Below are positions 18,247 to 25,811 of a stretch of 43,796 bases of DNA, piece after piece. The stretch spans positions 1-43,796 of the forward strand of contig QHVM01000050.1 of assembly GCA_003223555.1 (NCBI GenBank), read 5' to 3'. The notes beneath the pieces are model-generated. The model was not told the origin of the DNA, did not search any database, and saw only the letters and a list, made by a program, of their open reading frames with translations. Each line of letters opens with the position of its first letter. The stretch's first letter is position 1. A program made the translations under genes and the position numbers. The DNA is from Acidobacteriota bacterium. GTDB taxonomy: Bacteria; Acidobacteriota; Vicinamibacteria; Fen-336.

Positions 18247-20196
18247 CTACGGCTCGCCCGAGCCTCCGGCCGCGGTGACCGGCGGCGGGGGGGGCGCGAG
18301 CAGGTGCAGACCGCCGCTGGGCGACGCGACCAGGATGTGCTCCGGCGCGGCCGGATCGAGGCCCAGCGTCCATACCCGGTCGGAGACGAGCCCCTCGGCG
18401 GGCAGCCGCTCCCAGGTCTCGCCCGCGTCCTGGCTGCGGAAGATCCCGCCCCAGGTGAAGTCGCTCGCATAGATCGTCCGGCCGTCGGGCCGCAGCGCGA
18501 GGCCGGTGATGTCGGAGAAGGGGATGCCACCGGTGACCTGGGACCACGTCGCTCCCTGGTCCCGCGAGCGGTAGAGCCCCCGCGGCGACGTGGCGTAGAC
18601 CACCCGGTCGTCGGCGGGCACGAAGGCGATCGTGCGGGCCTCGGCCGCTCCCAGCCCGCGCGACACGAGCACCCAGCGATCACCGCCGTCGGTGCTCTTG
18701 AAGAAGCCGAGCGGGGTGGCGGCCAGCACCAGGCCCAGGCTGCGGCTGGACAGGGCGAGGGCCGAGGCCGGTCCCCACATGCCGAGGCTGGGCCGGCGCC
18801 AGGTGGTGCCGCCGTCGATGCTGCGCAGGATGCCCTGGGGGCTGGCGGCGAGGAACGCCTGGTCGGAGAGGGTCACGATGTCCGTCACCCGCGGATGGAG
18901 GTCGACGCCGCCGATGAGCGCCGGCAGCCGGCGCCACGGCCCGCCCGCCACGGAGAGGAAGATCCCGTCGTCCGTGCCGGCCAGGACCTGCGCTCCGGCG
19001 ACCGCCAGCGAGAGCACCTCGCGCCCCTCGAGTCCGGGGCCGAGGCGCGTCCACGGTCCACGGGAGGAAGGCGCGCTGAACACACCCCCGTGGTAGCGGT
19101 CGCCCCAGATGCCGGCCAGCACCCGCCGGCCCGCCGGGTCGAAGACGATGCGGGAGACGAAGCGCTCGGAGAACCCCTGGTTCGACGCGATCCAGCTCCG
19201 CCCGCCGTCCGTGCTCCGCAGGACGCCGGCCCCCTCGCAGCCGAGCAGGAGCACGCCGCCCGGCAACGCCAGGACGGCGTTCACGACCAGCGACTTCGGC
19301 GTCGCCTGCCGCCAGGTGACCGTGCCGTCCTCGGAAATCCAGAGGCCTTCGGTGGTGCCGGCGTAGAAGACGTCCTGGTTGTCGGGGCTCTGGGCGAACG
19401 AGCGCGTGCGGCGCGACGAAGCGGGGATGCCCCGGATCCGCGTCCAGCGGCCCGCCCCGTCGTCCGAGCGGTAGATGCCGCTGCACGCCGTGGCGTAGAC
19501 CTTGTGGCCGTTCCACCGGTCGACGGCCATGGTGAACACGTCGGAGTCGTCGATCATCCCGGTGTGGATGAGCTCCCAGCTCGTGCCGCCGTCGGAGCTC
19601 TTCCAGGGCAGGTGCCAGGTCCCCACGTAGACGACGTCGGGACTCAGGGGGTCGATGGCCACCGACTCGACGTTGCGCAGCTCGGCCTGGTCCTCCGGGG
19701 TGATGCGCATCCAGCTCCGGCCGGCGTCGAGCGAGCGGAAGACGCCCCCCAGCGTGCCCGCCACCAGCACGTCCGGGTTCGCGGCGGCCTGGGCGAGGGC
19801 TCGCACGGACTGGCCGGCGATGCCGGGCAGCATGGCGAAGGTGCGCCCGCCGTCGTCGCTGCGGGCGATCCCGCCCCCGCTTCCCGCCACGTCCCAGAAG
19901 CCCACGAAGAGAGCGCCCCGCGGATCGACCACGATCTCGTCGAGGCTCGCGCCCCGCCGCGGGAAGCCGGGGCTCAGCCGGTGCCAATGCAGGCCGGCGT
20001 CATCGGACCGATACAGGACGCCGTCGGCCGTGCCGAGGTACAGACGGCGCGGCTCTCGGGAATCGGCGGCGAGCCCGCGCACGTCTCCCCCCGGCGGGCC
20101 GACCGGCACCCAGGTCTGCGCGTGGAGGCGAGGGGTTGCAAGAAGGATGAACGAGAGCAAGGCGAGGCACGTCGGAGGGCGCGTCGCGCGGAGCAT
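18247..20196 (-). CDS. Secreted Asp-box (BNR/sortilin-like) beta-propeller protein
   Basis: A 649-aa exported protein. The signal peptide is MLRATRPPTCLALLSFILLA with likely cleavage after LHA. The rest is a series of propeller blades marked by 11 recognisable Asp boxes of the form S-x-D-x-G-x-x-W/F, such as YRSDDAGLHW, FRSLDAGRSW, WKSSDGGTSW, LRSTDGGRSW and FRSQDAGETW. This matches WD40/YVTN or VPS10/sortilin-like glycosidase-fold proteins (Ycf48-like); no sialidase Arg triad or catalytic residue can be asserted. The start at 20196 is chosen because the signal peptide begins there. TACACT at 20208-20213 (complement) with TTCACA 18 bp upstream is a possible promoter. Role unknown; probably binding or scaffold. 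Confidence 0.85.
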   Translation of the reverse strand: MLRATRPPTCLALLSFILLATPRLHAQTWVPVGPPGGDVRGLAADSREPRRLYLGTADGVLYRSDDAGLHWHRLSPGFPRRGASLDEIVVDPRGALFVGFWDVAGSGGGIARSDDGGRTFAMLPGIAGQSVRALAQAAANPDVLVAGTLGGVFRSLDAGRSWMRITPEDQAELRNVESVAIDPLSPDVVYVGTWHLPWKSSDGGTSWELIHTGMIDDSDVFTMAVDRWNGHKVYATACSGIYRSDDGAGRWTRIRGIPASSRRTRSFAQSPDNQDVFYAGTTEGLWISEDGTVTWRQATPKSLVVNAVLALPGGVLLLGCEGAGVLRSTDGGRSWIASNQGFSERFVSRIVFDPAGRRVLAGIWGDRYHGGVFSAPSSRGPWTRLGPGLEGREVLSLAVAGAQVLAGTDDGIFLSVAGGPWRRLPALIGGVDLHPRVTDIVTLSDQAFLAASPQGILRSIDGGTTWRRPSLGMWGPASALALSSRSLGLVLAATPLGFFKSTDGGDRWVLVSRGLGAAEARTIAFVPADDRVVYATSPRGLYRSRDQGATWSQVTGGIPFSDITGLALRPDGRTIYASDFTWGGIFRSQDAGETWERLPAEGLVSDRVWTLGLDPAAPEHILVASPSGGLHLLAPPPPPVTAAGGSGEP

Positions 20197-20316
20197 GTCT
20201 CTACGCAAGTGTAACGGGTTCAGGCGCGATGTGTGAACCGCTTCCTCGCGATGCCTGTTAAACGCCCGTGAGTGCAGCAAAACCCGTGCCGCCTCGTCGG
20301 GCGCAGCCGGACCCGG

Positions 20317-22551
20317 CTATCGCTGGAAGGCGTAGGAGAGCTTGACGAACAGCTGGCGCTCCGTGCGGGCAAGCTGCTCGCGCTCGTCGAGAGCGCGCTC
20401 GTCCCCGTAGCCAAGGAACAGCGCCGTCTGCCAGTTGACGCGGTAGCTGAAGAGAGCGGAGCCCGAGAAGCCCGCGCTGTGGCCGGGAACCGAGACGAGG
20501 TACAGCGATGGATCCCGCCGGGTGCTGACGTACTGGCCGATGAGGCGGAGGAAGGTGCGCGCGTCGAAGTTGTAGGTGGCCTTCAGGCGCTGCACCTGCG
20601 CGGTGAAGAGGCGCGCGCGCCGGCCGGGCTCGCGGTCGACGTCGAGCCAGGACACCGCGCCGTTGGCGTCGAGCGTCAGGTGATCCGTGGGCCGCACGGT
20701 GGCGAAGGCCGTGACGCTCCCGCCCCGGCCGACCCGCACGTTGACGAGATCGACGGCCTGGCCCAGGAAGCCGCTCGCTCCCACCCGGGTGAAGCGGCGC
20801 GAGGGATCGACCTGCGCCAGGTAGGTGAAGCGAGTGGTGGAGAGGAGGCGGTCCGCGGTGCGCTCGCGGTGGAACAGGACCTGGAGCTGAGCCTGGAGGT
20901 TGTGGCGGCCGAAGAGGAAGAGGCCCGGCTCCGCCTGGCGGGTGATCAGCCCCCCCCGCCGGTCGGACGCCTGCTCCGCGTTCAGGAAGGGACGCACGAA
21001 GCTGAGGGATCCGCGGGGAAAGAACTTGTAGCCGGCATTGAGGAAACCTTCGCGGTAACCGACCTGGGGCACGAAGCCCTGGTCGGCCCGGAAGCCGTCC
21101 CCGAAGTCACGGTAACGGGTGAACCAGTCGATGCCCCGCGTGCTGTGGTTCCAGGAGGTCTCCAGGGCGTGGGAGGTGAGCCCGCGTCCGTCCCACTGCG
21201 GCGTCACTTCGACCCGCCGCGGCGTGATGGTGTCGCTCACGAGGAGCTGGCCGGCCACCGTCTCCTTGTCGTTCGGCCGCCACTGCGCGTCCGGGCCGAA
21301 GACGCGGTTGTGGCCGGCGCCTTCGTTCTCGCGTCCCGTGTAGAGCAGCCCCACGAACGAGCCGCCGAAGTCGCGGCGGACGCGCGCGATGCCCACCACG
21401 GAGGAGAAATCCTGGGGCGCGAAGTCGGAACCGGTCGGCCCGGGCAGGATCACGCTGCCGCCGCCCCGGTCCCGGGTGAGGAGAGCGGTGTAGGACGACG
21501 AGCCGAGCTTGCCCGTCGTCCGCGCTCCCCAGCCGGGCGAGGTGATGGTGCGGGTATAGACGGCCTGGATCGGGGTGTCGAACAGGTCGACGCCCTCCAG
21601 GAAGAAGGGGCGCTTCTCGGGGAAGAAGAGCGCGAACCGGTTGTTGACCGCGATCTGCGCCACGTCGGCCTCGACCTGCGAGAAGTCGGGGTTGACGGTC
21701 GCGTCGAGAGCGGTGCTCGCGCTGGGGTTCCACTTCACGTCGAGGCCGACGTTCTTGTCGGTGGGCCCGCGCCGGAGGGGCCGCCCGGGCTCGTCCGCGC
21801 GGGCCACGTCCTGGGCGCTCACGTAGGGAGCGACGACGAGGTGGCTGGAGGACGAAAGACCGGTGATGCCGGTCAGCTCGCGCGCCCGGCAGACGAGGCA
21901 GGTCGACCCCCGGGGCTGGGGGCTGCTGTAGATGGCGTAGCGGAACTCGCGCGGGTAGTTGCGCCACACGATGATCCCCCACTTCTGCGGGTCGGCCTTC
22001 GGATATCGCAGGGAGGAGAGCGGGATGCGGACCTCGGCCTGCCAGCCGGCCTCGGTGATCCGGGCGGCGGTGCTGTAATAGAAGTCGGGCGAGAAGTCCT
22101 CGTTGCCGTTCGCATCGTTGAACATCGCGTCGCCCTGGATGCCGCGGGGGCTCACCCGGAACTCCTGGGCCGAACGGCGGTCGTTGCGCGTGTCGAGGAA
22201 GATGGCCACGTTGTCGTCGGTGCCGATCACGTTGTCGCGGTCCACGTAGGGGGCGCGGATCTTGCGGGGCTCGGGGTCGTCGCAGCGGACGGCGACGTAG
22301 AAGTAGCGGTCGTCGTAGGTCACCCACGCCACCGTCTCGACCTCCGGGGCGCGGTTGTCGCCGAAGACCGTCTCGAAGAACGTGTCGATGACCGCGGCGG
22401 CCTTCCAACCGGGATCGGAGAGATCTCCGTCGACGACGATGGGCCCCGGGGCCCGGTGCAGGGGGAGGGGAGGCGGCACCGGCGGCGCCGGCTCTTCCGC
22501 GGCGGCGAGCATCGGCAGCCCGGCCAGGAGCAGGAAGGCCAGCCGCGCCAT
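20317..22551 (-). CDS. DUF5916 family outer-membrane protein with CBM9-like N-terminal domain
   Basis: A 744-aa exported protein. The signal peptide is MARLAFLLLAGLPMLAAAEE (ATG 22551; the open frame further upstream is repeat-derived and ignored). A CBM9/DOMON-like domain follows (IVVDGDLSDPGWKAAAVI, DDRYFYVAVRCDDPEP, DNVAIFLDTRNDRR, WQAEVRIPLSSLRY). The DUF5916 region has the hallmark GLDVKWNPSASTALDATVNP, DFSQVEADVAQIAVN and FFPEKRPFFLEGVDLFD. The C-terminal half is beta-strand rich and ends FVKLSYAFQR, a terminal Phe-containing barrel strand. A CxxC pair (CLVC) lies between the domains. DUF5916 proteins are common in Acidobacteriota, Gemmatimonadota and Bacteroidota; no function is established. 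Confidence 0.88.
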   Translation of the reverse strand: MARLAFLLLAGLPMLAAAEEPAPPVPPPLPLHRAPGPIVVDGDLSDPGWKAAAVIDTFFETVFGDNRAPEVETVAWVTYDDRYFYVAVRCDDPEPRKIRAPYVDRDNVIGTDDNVAIFLDTRNDRRSAQEFRVSPRGIQGDAMFNDANGNEDFSPDFYYSTAARITEAGWQAEVRIPLSSLRYPKADPQKWGIIVWRNYPREFRYAIYSSPQPRGSTCLVCRARELTGITGLSSSSHLVVAPYVSAQDVARADEPGRPLRRGPTDKNVGLDVKWNPSASTALDATVNPDFSQVEADVAQIAVNNRFALFFPEKRPFFLEGVDLFDTPIQAVYTRTITSPGWGARTTGKLGSSSYTALLTRDRGGGSVILPGPTGSDFAPQDFSSVVGIARVRRDFGGSFVGLLYTGRENEGAGHNRVFGPDAQWRPNDKETVAGQLLVSDTITPRRVEVTPQWDGRGLTSHALETSWNHSTRGIDWFTRYRDFGDGFRADQGFVPQVGYREGFLNAGYKFFPRGSLSFVRPFLNAEQASDRRGGLITRQAEPGLFLFGRHNLQAQLQVLFHRERTADRLLSTTRFTYLAQVDPSRRFTRVGASGFLGQAVDLVNVRVGRGGSVTAFATVRPTDHLTLDANGAVSWLDVDREPGRRARLFTAQVQRLKATYNFDARTFLRLIGQYVSTRRDPSLYLVSVPGHSAGFSGSALFSYRVNWQTALFLGYGDERALDEREQLARTERQLFVKLSYAFQR

Positions 22552-22630
22552 TGGCTTCAATCGTCCATAAGACGTTGCCCGGGGCCGGCGGGTTCTGAAA
22601 AGAGTTGTAGCGACGCCGCGATTCCACCGC

Positions 22631-22721
22631 CAGCACCCCCAAACAAAGGCTGCGAGCGGAGCGGGATTCACTCCCGCGGAGCGAGCGGGGGGGTCTGGGG
22701 GGTGCGCCGCTAGCACCCCCC
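22631..22721 (-). repeat. Dispersed GC-rich repeat with TTCAC-loop hairpin and alternative stems
   Basis: The centre is hairpin GCGGGA (22661-22666), loop TTCAC, TCCCGC (22672-22677). The segment 22697-22705 (GGGGGGTGC) can pair with 22713-22721 (perfect 9-bp stem, 7-nt loop) or with 22633-22640 (8 bp), so two folds exclude each other. It shares GCGAGCG, GGATTCACTCCCG, AGCGA and a G7 run, in that order, with 43502-43538. It lies in the 249-bp gap upstream of the DUF5916 gene, after the OmpA-gene terminator. Confidence 0.75.
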
Positions 22722-22743
22722 AGCTCGAGAAGAAAAGCAAAGG

Positions 22744-22772
22744 AAAAAGGGCGCGGCCTTGCGGCCGCGCCC
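22744..22772 (-). terminator. Intrinsic terminator of the OmpA-like gene
   Basis: Read on the - strand: a perfect 10-bp stem GGGCGCGGCC / GGCCGCGCCC (22772-22763 and 22758-22749) closed by a GCAA tetraloop and followed by TTTTTCC (22748 downwards). It lies about 28 bp beyond the stop codon at 22801. Textbook Rho-independent terminator. Confidence 0.9.
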
Positions 22773-22800
22773 CGTACGGATCCCTGGATGTCCCTGGTAT

Positions 22801-24570
22801 CTAGTCGTCGTCCTCCGGCACGGTTGCGCCCTCGGGGACGAAGATCACCTCGACCCGGCGGTTCTTCGCCCGGGCCATGGCGTCCGTACCCGTGTCGAGC
22901 GGCTTGGTGGCGCCGGCGCTCCGGGTCGTGATGCGGGATTCCTCGATGCCCTTCTCCTTGACCAGGTAGTCCTTCACCGCCTCCGCGCGCCGGCGGGCGA
23001 TGACCTCGGGGTAGCGCTCGCCGCTGTCGGCATGGCCGACGATGATGACGCGGCTGCGCGGGTCCTGCTTCAGGCGGGAGGCCACGTCGTCCAGGCACGC
23101 CTTGTCCACGTTGTTCAGGCGGGCCAGGTTGCGCGGGAAGCCGCCGGAGGTGCAGGTGATGGCCTCGGCCCGGACCTCGGGGGCCCGGACGCGCACGCTG
23201 CAGGTCGACTCCGCCGAGCCGCCCCGCCCGTCGGACACCCGGACGGTGATGGTGGCGGAGGAGCCGGGAGCCATCCCGGTGCTCTCGAAGGTGACGGACG
23301 AGCCGGTGCCCACGATGCGGCCGGCGGTGGTGCTCCACTCGTAGGTCAGGGTGTCGCCGTCGACGTCGGAGGCGTTGGCCCGCACGCGCACGCTCTCGCC
23401 GGGCGAGATGACTGATCGCTCGATCTCGCAGTTGACCGTCGGGTTGTGGTTTTCCGGAGGCGGTGGCGGCGGCGGCGGCGCGATCGCCATCGCGATCTCG
23501 CGGCAGCCGAAGCCGGGGTGCCAGCCGATGGAGATATGGCGGCCGGTCCAGCTCTTGGAGCTGGAGTTCAGGCCTCGGTCGTCGAAGTTCAGGTTCCACG
23601 AGATGGCCGGACGGATGAAGAAGCCGCGGATCCAGAACACGGGACCGACCACGAGGTCGAGGGGGTTCGTCTGCTTGAAATCGCTGTCACCCTTGTAGCT
23701 GGTCCCCATCAACTCGGCCTGGAGCTGCACGTTGGTGCACGCGGGCACGTTGAGGCCCACCGCCCACTTGAGGGCGTTGGCGAGGTTCACCCGCCGGGGC
23801 GAGTCGGGGTCGCCGTTCCACTGGTACCCGAGGGACCCGTGGATGTCCAGCTTCTCGTCGATGTCCTTGGACAGGATCAGGTCCACGCCGAAGGAGGACT
23901 TGCCGGTGCCGAGCCCCTTGTTCTCGTCGGCGGTGGGGATCTTCACGAAGCCGCGCACGGCCAGGCCGAGGGGATCGCCCATGTAGTCATTGAGGAAGCC
24001 GTACTTCAGGCCCAGCTTCAGGTCGCCCACGCCGGTCTCCCAGGGCGTGGCCACGAAGGGATAGTCGTTGAAATAGCCGGCCTGGAAGAGCGCATCCGCG
24101 TCGATGCGGTTCTGGATCCCGAAGTTGCCGTAGATCTCCAGCCGGCTGGTGGCCCCGAAGCCGAGCGACACGCCGTGGATCGAGATGTCCTCGTCCTTGG
24201 GATCGCGGTCCAGGTTGTCGCGGAAGAGGCTGAAAGAGAACTTCCCCTTGGGAAGCGTGTAGGCCGTGGGCATGTGGAAGAGCCCGGTCTCCCCCTCGTA
24301 GGCGGGCGTGGCCGGATGCACCTCGTACTCCTTGGAGTCGATGGTCATGGTCCACGTCTTGACGTCTTCCCTTCTCACGGTGTGACCGCTGCTGGTGGTC
24401 TCCGTCGTGGTGGTGGTCTGGGTGGTGGTGGTGGTCTGGGGGTCGGCGGAGGCGATCTTGGTCTTGTTCTTCGCCTGTCCTTCCTCGCCGGCCGGAGGCG
24501 TCTGGGCCCAGGCCGTGGCCGTGAGGGCGAGGAGCCCGCCGAGCAGCCCGGTCATCAATGGTCGTCTCAT
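22801..24570 (-). CDS. OmpA-family outer-membrane protein with beta-barrel and PKD-like domain
   Basis: A 589-aa protein with signal peptide MRRPLMTGLLGGLLALTATA. A Thr-rich linker follows (residues about 45-65). Residues 85-365 look like a porin-type barrel with alternating strands (FSFSLFRDNLD, LEIYGNFGIQNRI, GDLKLGLKYGFL). A proline run (near 370) leads to a PKD/Ig-like domain (NPTVNCEIERSVISPGE, DVDGDTLTYEWSTTAG). The C-terminal OmpA domain has VIIVGHADSGERYPEVIARR and RAKNRRVEVIFVPE and should bind peptidoglycan. AAAGGAGG precedes the ATG; the promoter carries a 16-bp palindrome and the gene ends in a strong terminator, so it is probably a monocistronic, abundant envelope protein. Confidence 0.9.
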   Translation of the reverse strand: MRRPLMTGLLGGLLALTATAWAQTPPAGEEGQAKNKTKIASADPQTTTTTQTTTTTETTSSGHTVRREDVKTWTMTIDSKEYEVHPATPAYEGETGLFHMPTAYTLPKGKFSFSLFRDNLDRDPKDEDISIHGVSLGFGATSRLEIYGNFGIQNRIDADALFQAGYFNDYPFVATPWETGVGDLKLGLKYGFLNDYMGDPLGLAVRGFVKIPTADENKGLGTGKSSFGVDLILSKDIDEKLDIHGSLGYQWNGDPDSPRRVNLANALKWAVGLNVPACTNVQLQAELMGTSYKGDSDFKQTNPLDLVVGPVFWIRGFFIRPAISWNLNFDDRGLNSSSKSWTGRHISIGWHPGFGCREIAMAIAPPPPPPPPENHNPTVNCEIERSVISPGESVRVRANASDVDGDTLTYEWSTTAGRIVGTGSSVTFESTGMAPGSSATITVRVSDGRGGSAESTCSVRVRAPEVRAEAITCTSGGFPRNLARLNNVDKACLDDVASRLKQDPRSRVIIVGHADSGERYPEVIARRRAEAVKDYLVKEKGIEESRITTRSAGATKPLDTGTDAMARAKNRRVEVIFVPEGATVPEDDD

Positions 24571-24598
24571 GGAACGTCCTCCTTTTACTGGCTCTTCA

Positions 24599-24615
24599 AT
24601 ACTAGATCTAGTATA
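24599..24615 (-). promoter_or_regulatory. Promoter overlapped by a perfect 16-bp palindrome (putative operator)
   Basis: ATACTAGATCTAGTAT at 24599-24614 is a perfect palindrome in an AT-rich patch. It overlaps a -10-like TATACT (24610-24615, - strand) upstream of the OmpA-like gene; the expected transcription start falls inside it. A weak -35-like CTGACC lies at the usual distance upstream. The placement fits a repressor site. Confidence 0.6.
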
Positions 24616-24722
24616 TCTCCAAGGGTAGGCGGGTCAGAGCCTCACCTCCAGCGCGTTGTCCACGGGCCCGCCGGCCGCGTCGCGGGCCAGAGCCCCGGCC
24701 AGGTCCTTCTCCGCCGCCGTCT

Positions 24723-25439
24723 TCACCTGCCCGCAAAGGACGACCCGCCCCCCCTCGTCGCGCACCTGCGCTTCACCGCCTGGGCGCGGTCGCCCGGCGC
24801 GGCCACCGGCGCCGTCCCGGGGGCGGCCGTGCTCGGGGCGGGCGCCGCCGCCTTCCCGCGCAGCTGGATCTGGTCGTCGACCTTGATCACGTCGGTCGTG
24901 TTGCCGGCCAGCTTGAGGGCGAGCTGGTGCTGCTCGGGCGTGTCGACGTCACCGCCGAGCGTGACCTCGCGGCGGTAGGCCCGCACCGAGATGTGGGTGC
25001 CGTCGAGCTGCTTGTTGAGCGAGAAGGCCAGCTGGACCTTGGCCTCCAGCGCCTTGTCATCGAAGTTCTCGCCCAGGGTGCGCCCACCCTCCGCCGGCGC
25101 GGGCAGCGCGGCGTTGATGCGCAGCTCGTTGCGCACCTCGCGCACGCCGGGCACCGCGGCGGCCACCTGGGCCGCCTCGGCCTTGAAGTCCTCGCGCGGC
25201 ACCTCGCCCTTCAGCGTCACCACGCCTTCGTTGGAGCCCACGTCGATCGAATAGGACTTGAGGTTGCGGTCCAGCTCGAGCGCGGCCTTCACCTCGCCGG
25301 TGGTCCTGGCCCCTCGCAGCTTCTCGCCGACCGATCCCAGGGCCTGCTGCGGGCTCTGTCCCGCGGGGCGATACTTCCAGTAGTAGAGTCCCACTCCGAC
25401 CAGGACGAGTAGCACCAGGAGCGCGAAGAACCGCCTCAT
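24723..25439 (-). CDS. Membrane-anchored BON-domain protein, apparently frameshifted near the C-terminus
   Basis: The 238-aa product as read starts with a membrane anchor (MRRFFALLVLLVLVGVGLYY). It has two BON domains: residues about 48-108 (SIDVGSNEGVVTLKGEVP, GVREVRNELRI) and about 125-192 (HISVRAYRREVTLGGDVDTP, DVIKVDDQIQL). An Ala/Pro linker follows and the frame ends in non-BON sequence. In a shifted frame, 24634-24780 encodes the end of another BON domain: AQVRDEGGRVVLCGQV, then KTAAEKDLAGALARD, ending VDNALEVRL and TGA at 24634-24636. One indel between about 24770 and 24850 would restore a third domain. BON domains bind phospholipid or envelope components. Confidence 0.85.
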   Translation of the reverse strand: MRRFFALLVLLVLVGVGLYYWKYRPAGQSPQQALGSVGEKLRGARTTGEVKAALELDRNLKSYSIDVGSNEGVVTLKGEVPREDFKAEAAQVAAAVPGVREVRNELRINAALPAPAEGGRTLGENFDDKALEAKVQLAFSLNKQLDGTHISVRAYRREVTLGGDVDTPEQHQLALKLAGNTTDVIKVDDQIQLRGKAAAPAPSTAAPGTAPVAAPGDRAQAVKRRCATRGGGSSFAGR

Positions 25440-25811
25440 GGCTGGTTCGCATCAATAGGAAGTTTCATAGTTGGCGGCTCGATCCAACAGGGCCTCGTCG
25501 ATGCAAGATTCGTGCGCAAAATGCCTTGCAGGGCACCCGCGGCACGGCCGCCGGCCCTCGTCGGGCGTCGTCGACACCGCCCCCCGCTGTGGCGGCGTGG
25601 CCGAGGGTCAACAAGTGGCTGTGGGAGCGCCGGCGCCGATCGGCGGCGATCGGCCGATCGCAGCGGCGCCTCCGAGTGCGTTGCGTCACTGGCCGATCGC
25701 CAGAGGGGCGATCCGATCAGCGTGGCCGCGGCGAGCACGCAGGCCTCTCAGCATGCGTCCTACACGTTCTCGCCACCTCCATTGTAGAATTTGCACCCAC
25801 CACACACGCGC
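25440..25811. promoter_or_regulatory. Divergent intergenic region with clustered CCGATCG palindromes
   Basis: This 372-bp gap separates the divergent BON and sthA genes. It holds GCCGATCGGC (25635-25644), a perfect 16-bp palindrome GCGATCGGCCGATCGC (25646-25661), the near-palindrome CTGGCCGATCGCCAG (25689-25703) and GCGATCCGATC (25708-25718). It also holds a possible -10 TAGAAT (25785-25790) for sthA. No convincing gene is present. It could be a regulator-binding array for one or both genes. Confidence 0.5.

Noticed and set aside
20272-22713. 813-codon open frame on the + strand opposite the DUF5916 gene
   Set aside because: Compositional shadow; the - strand product has a signal peptide and recognisable domains.
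22552-22740. 63-codon upstream extension of the DUF5916 frame
   Set aside because: It runs through the repeat element and past the terminator region; the signal peptide begins at ATG 22551.
25440-25811. Possible tRNA or small RNA in the long spacer
   Set aside because: No cloverleaf or T-arm consensus could be found; only short palindromes and promoter-like boxes are visible.
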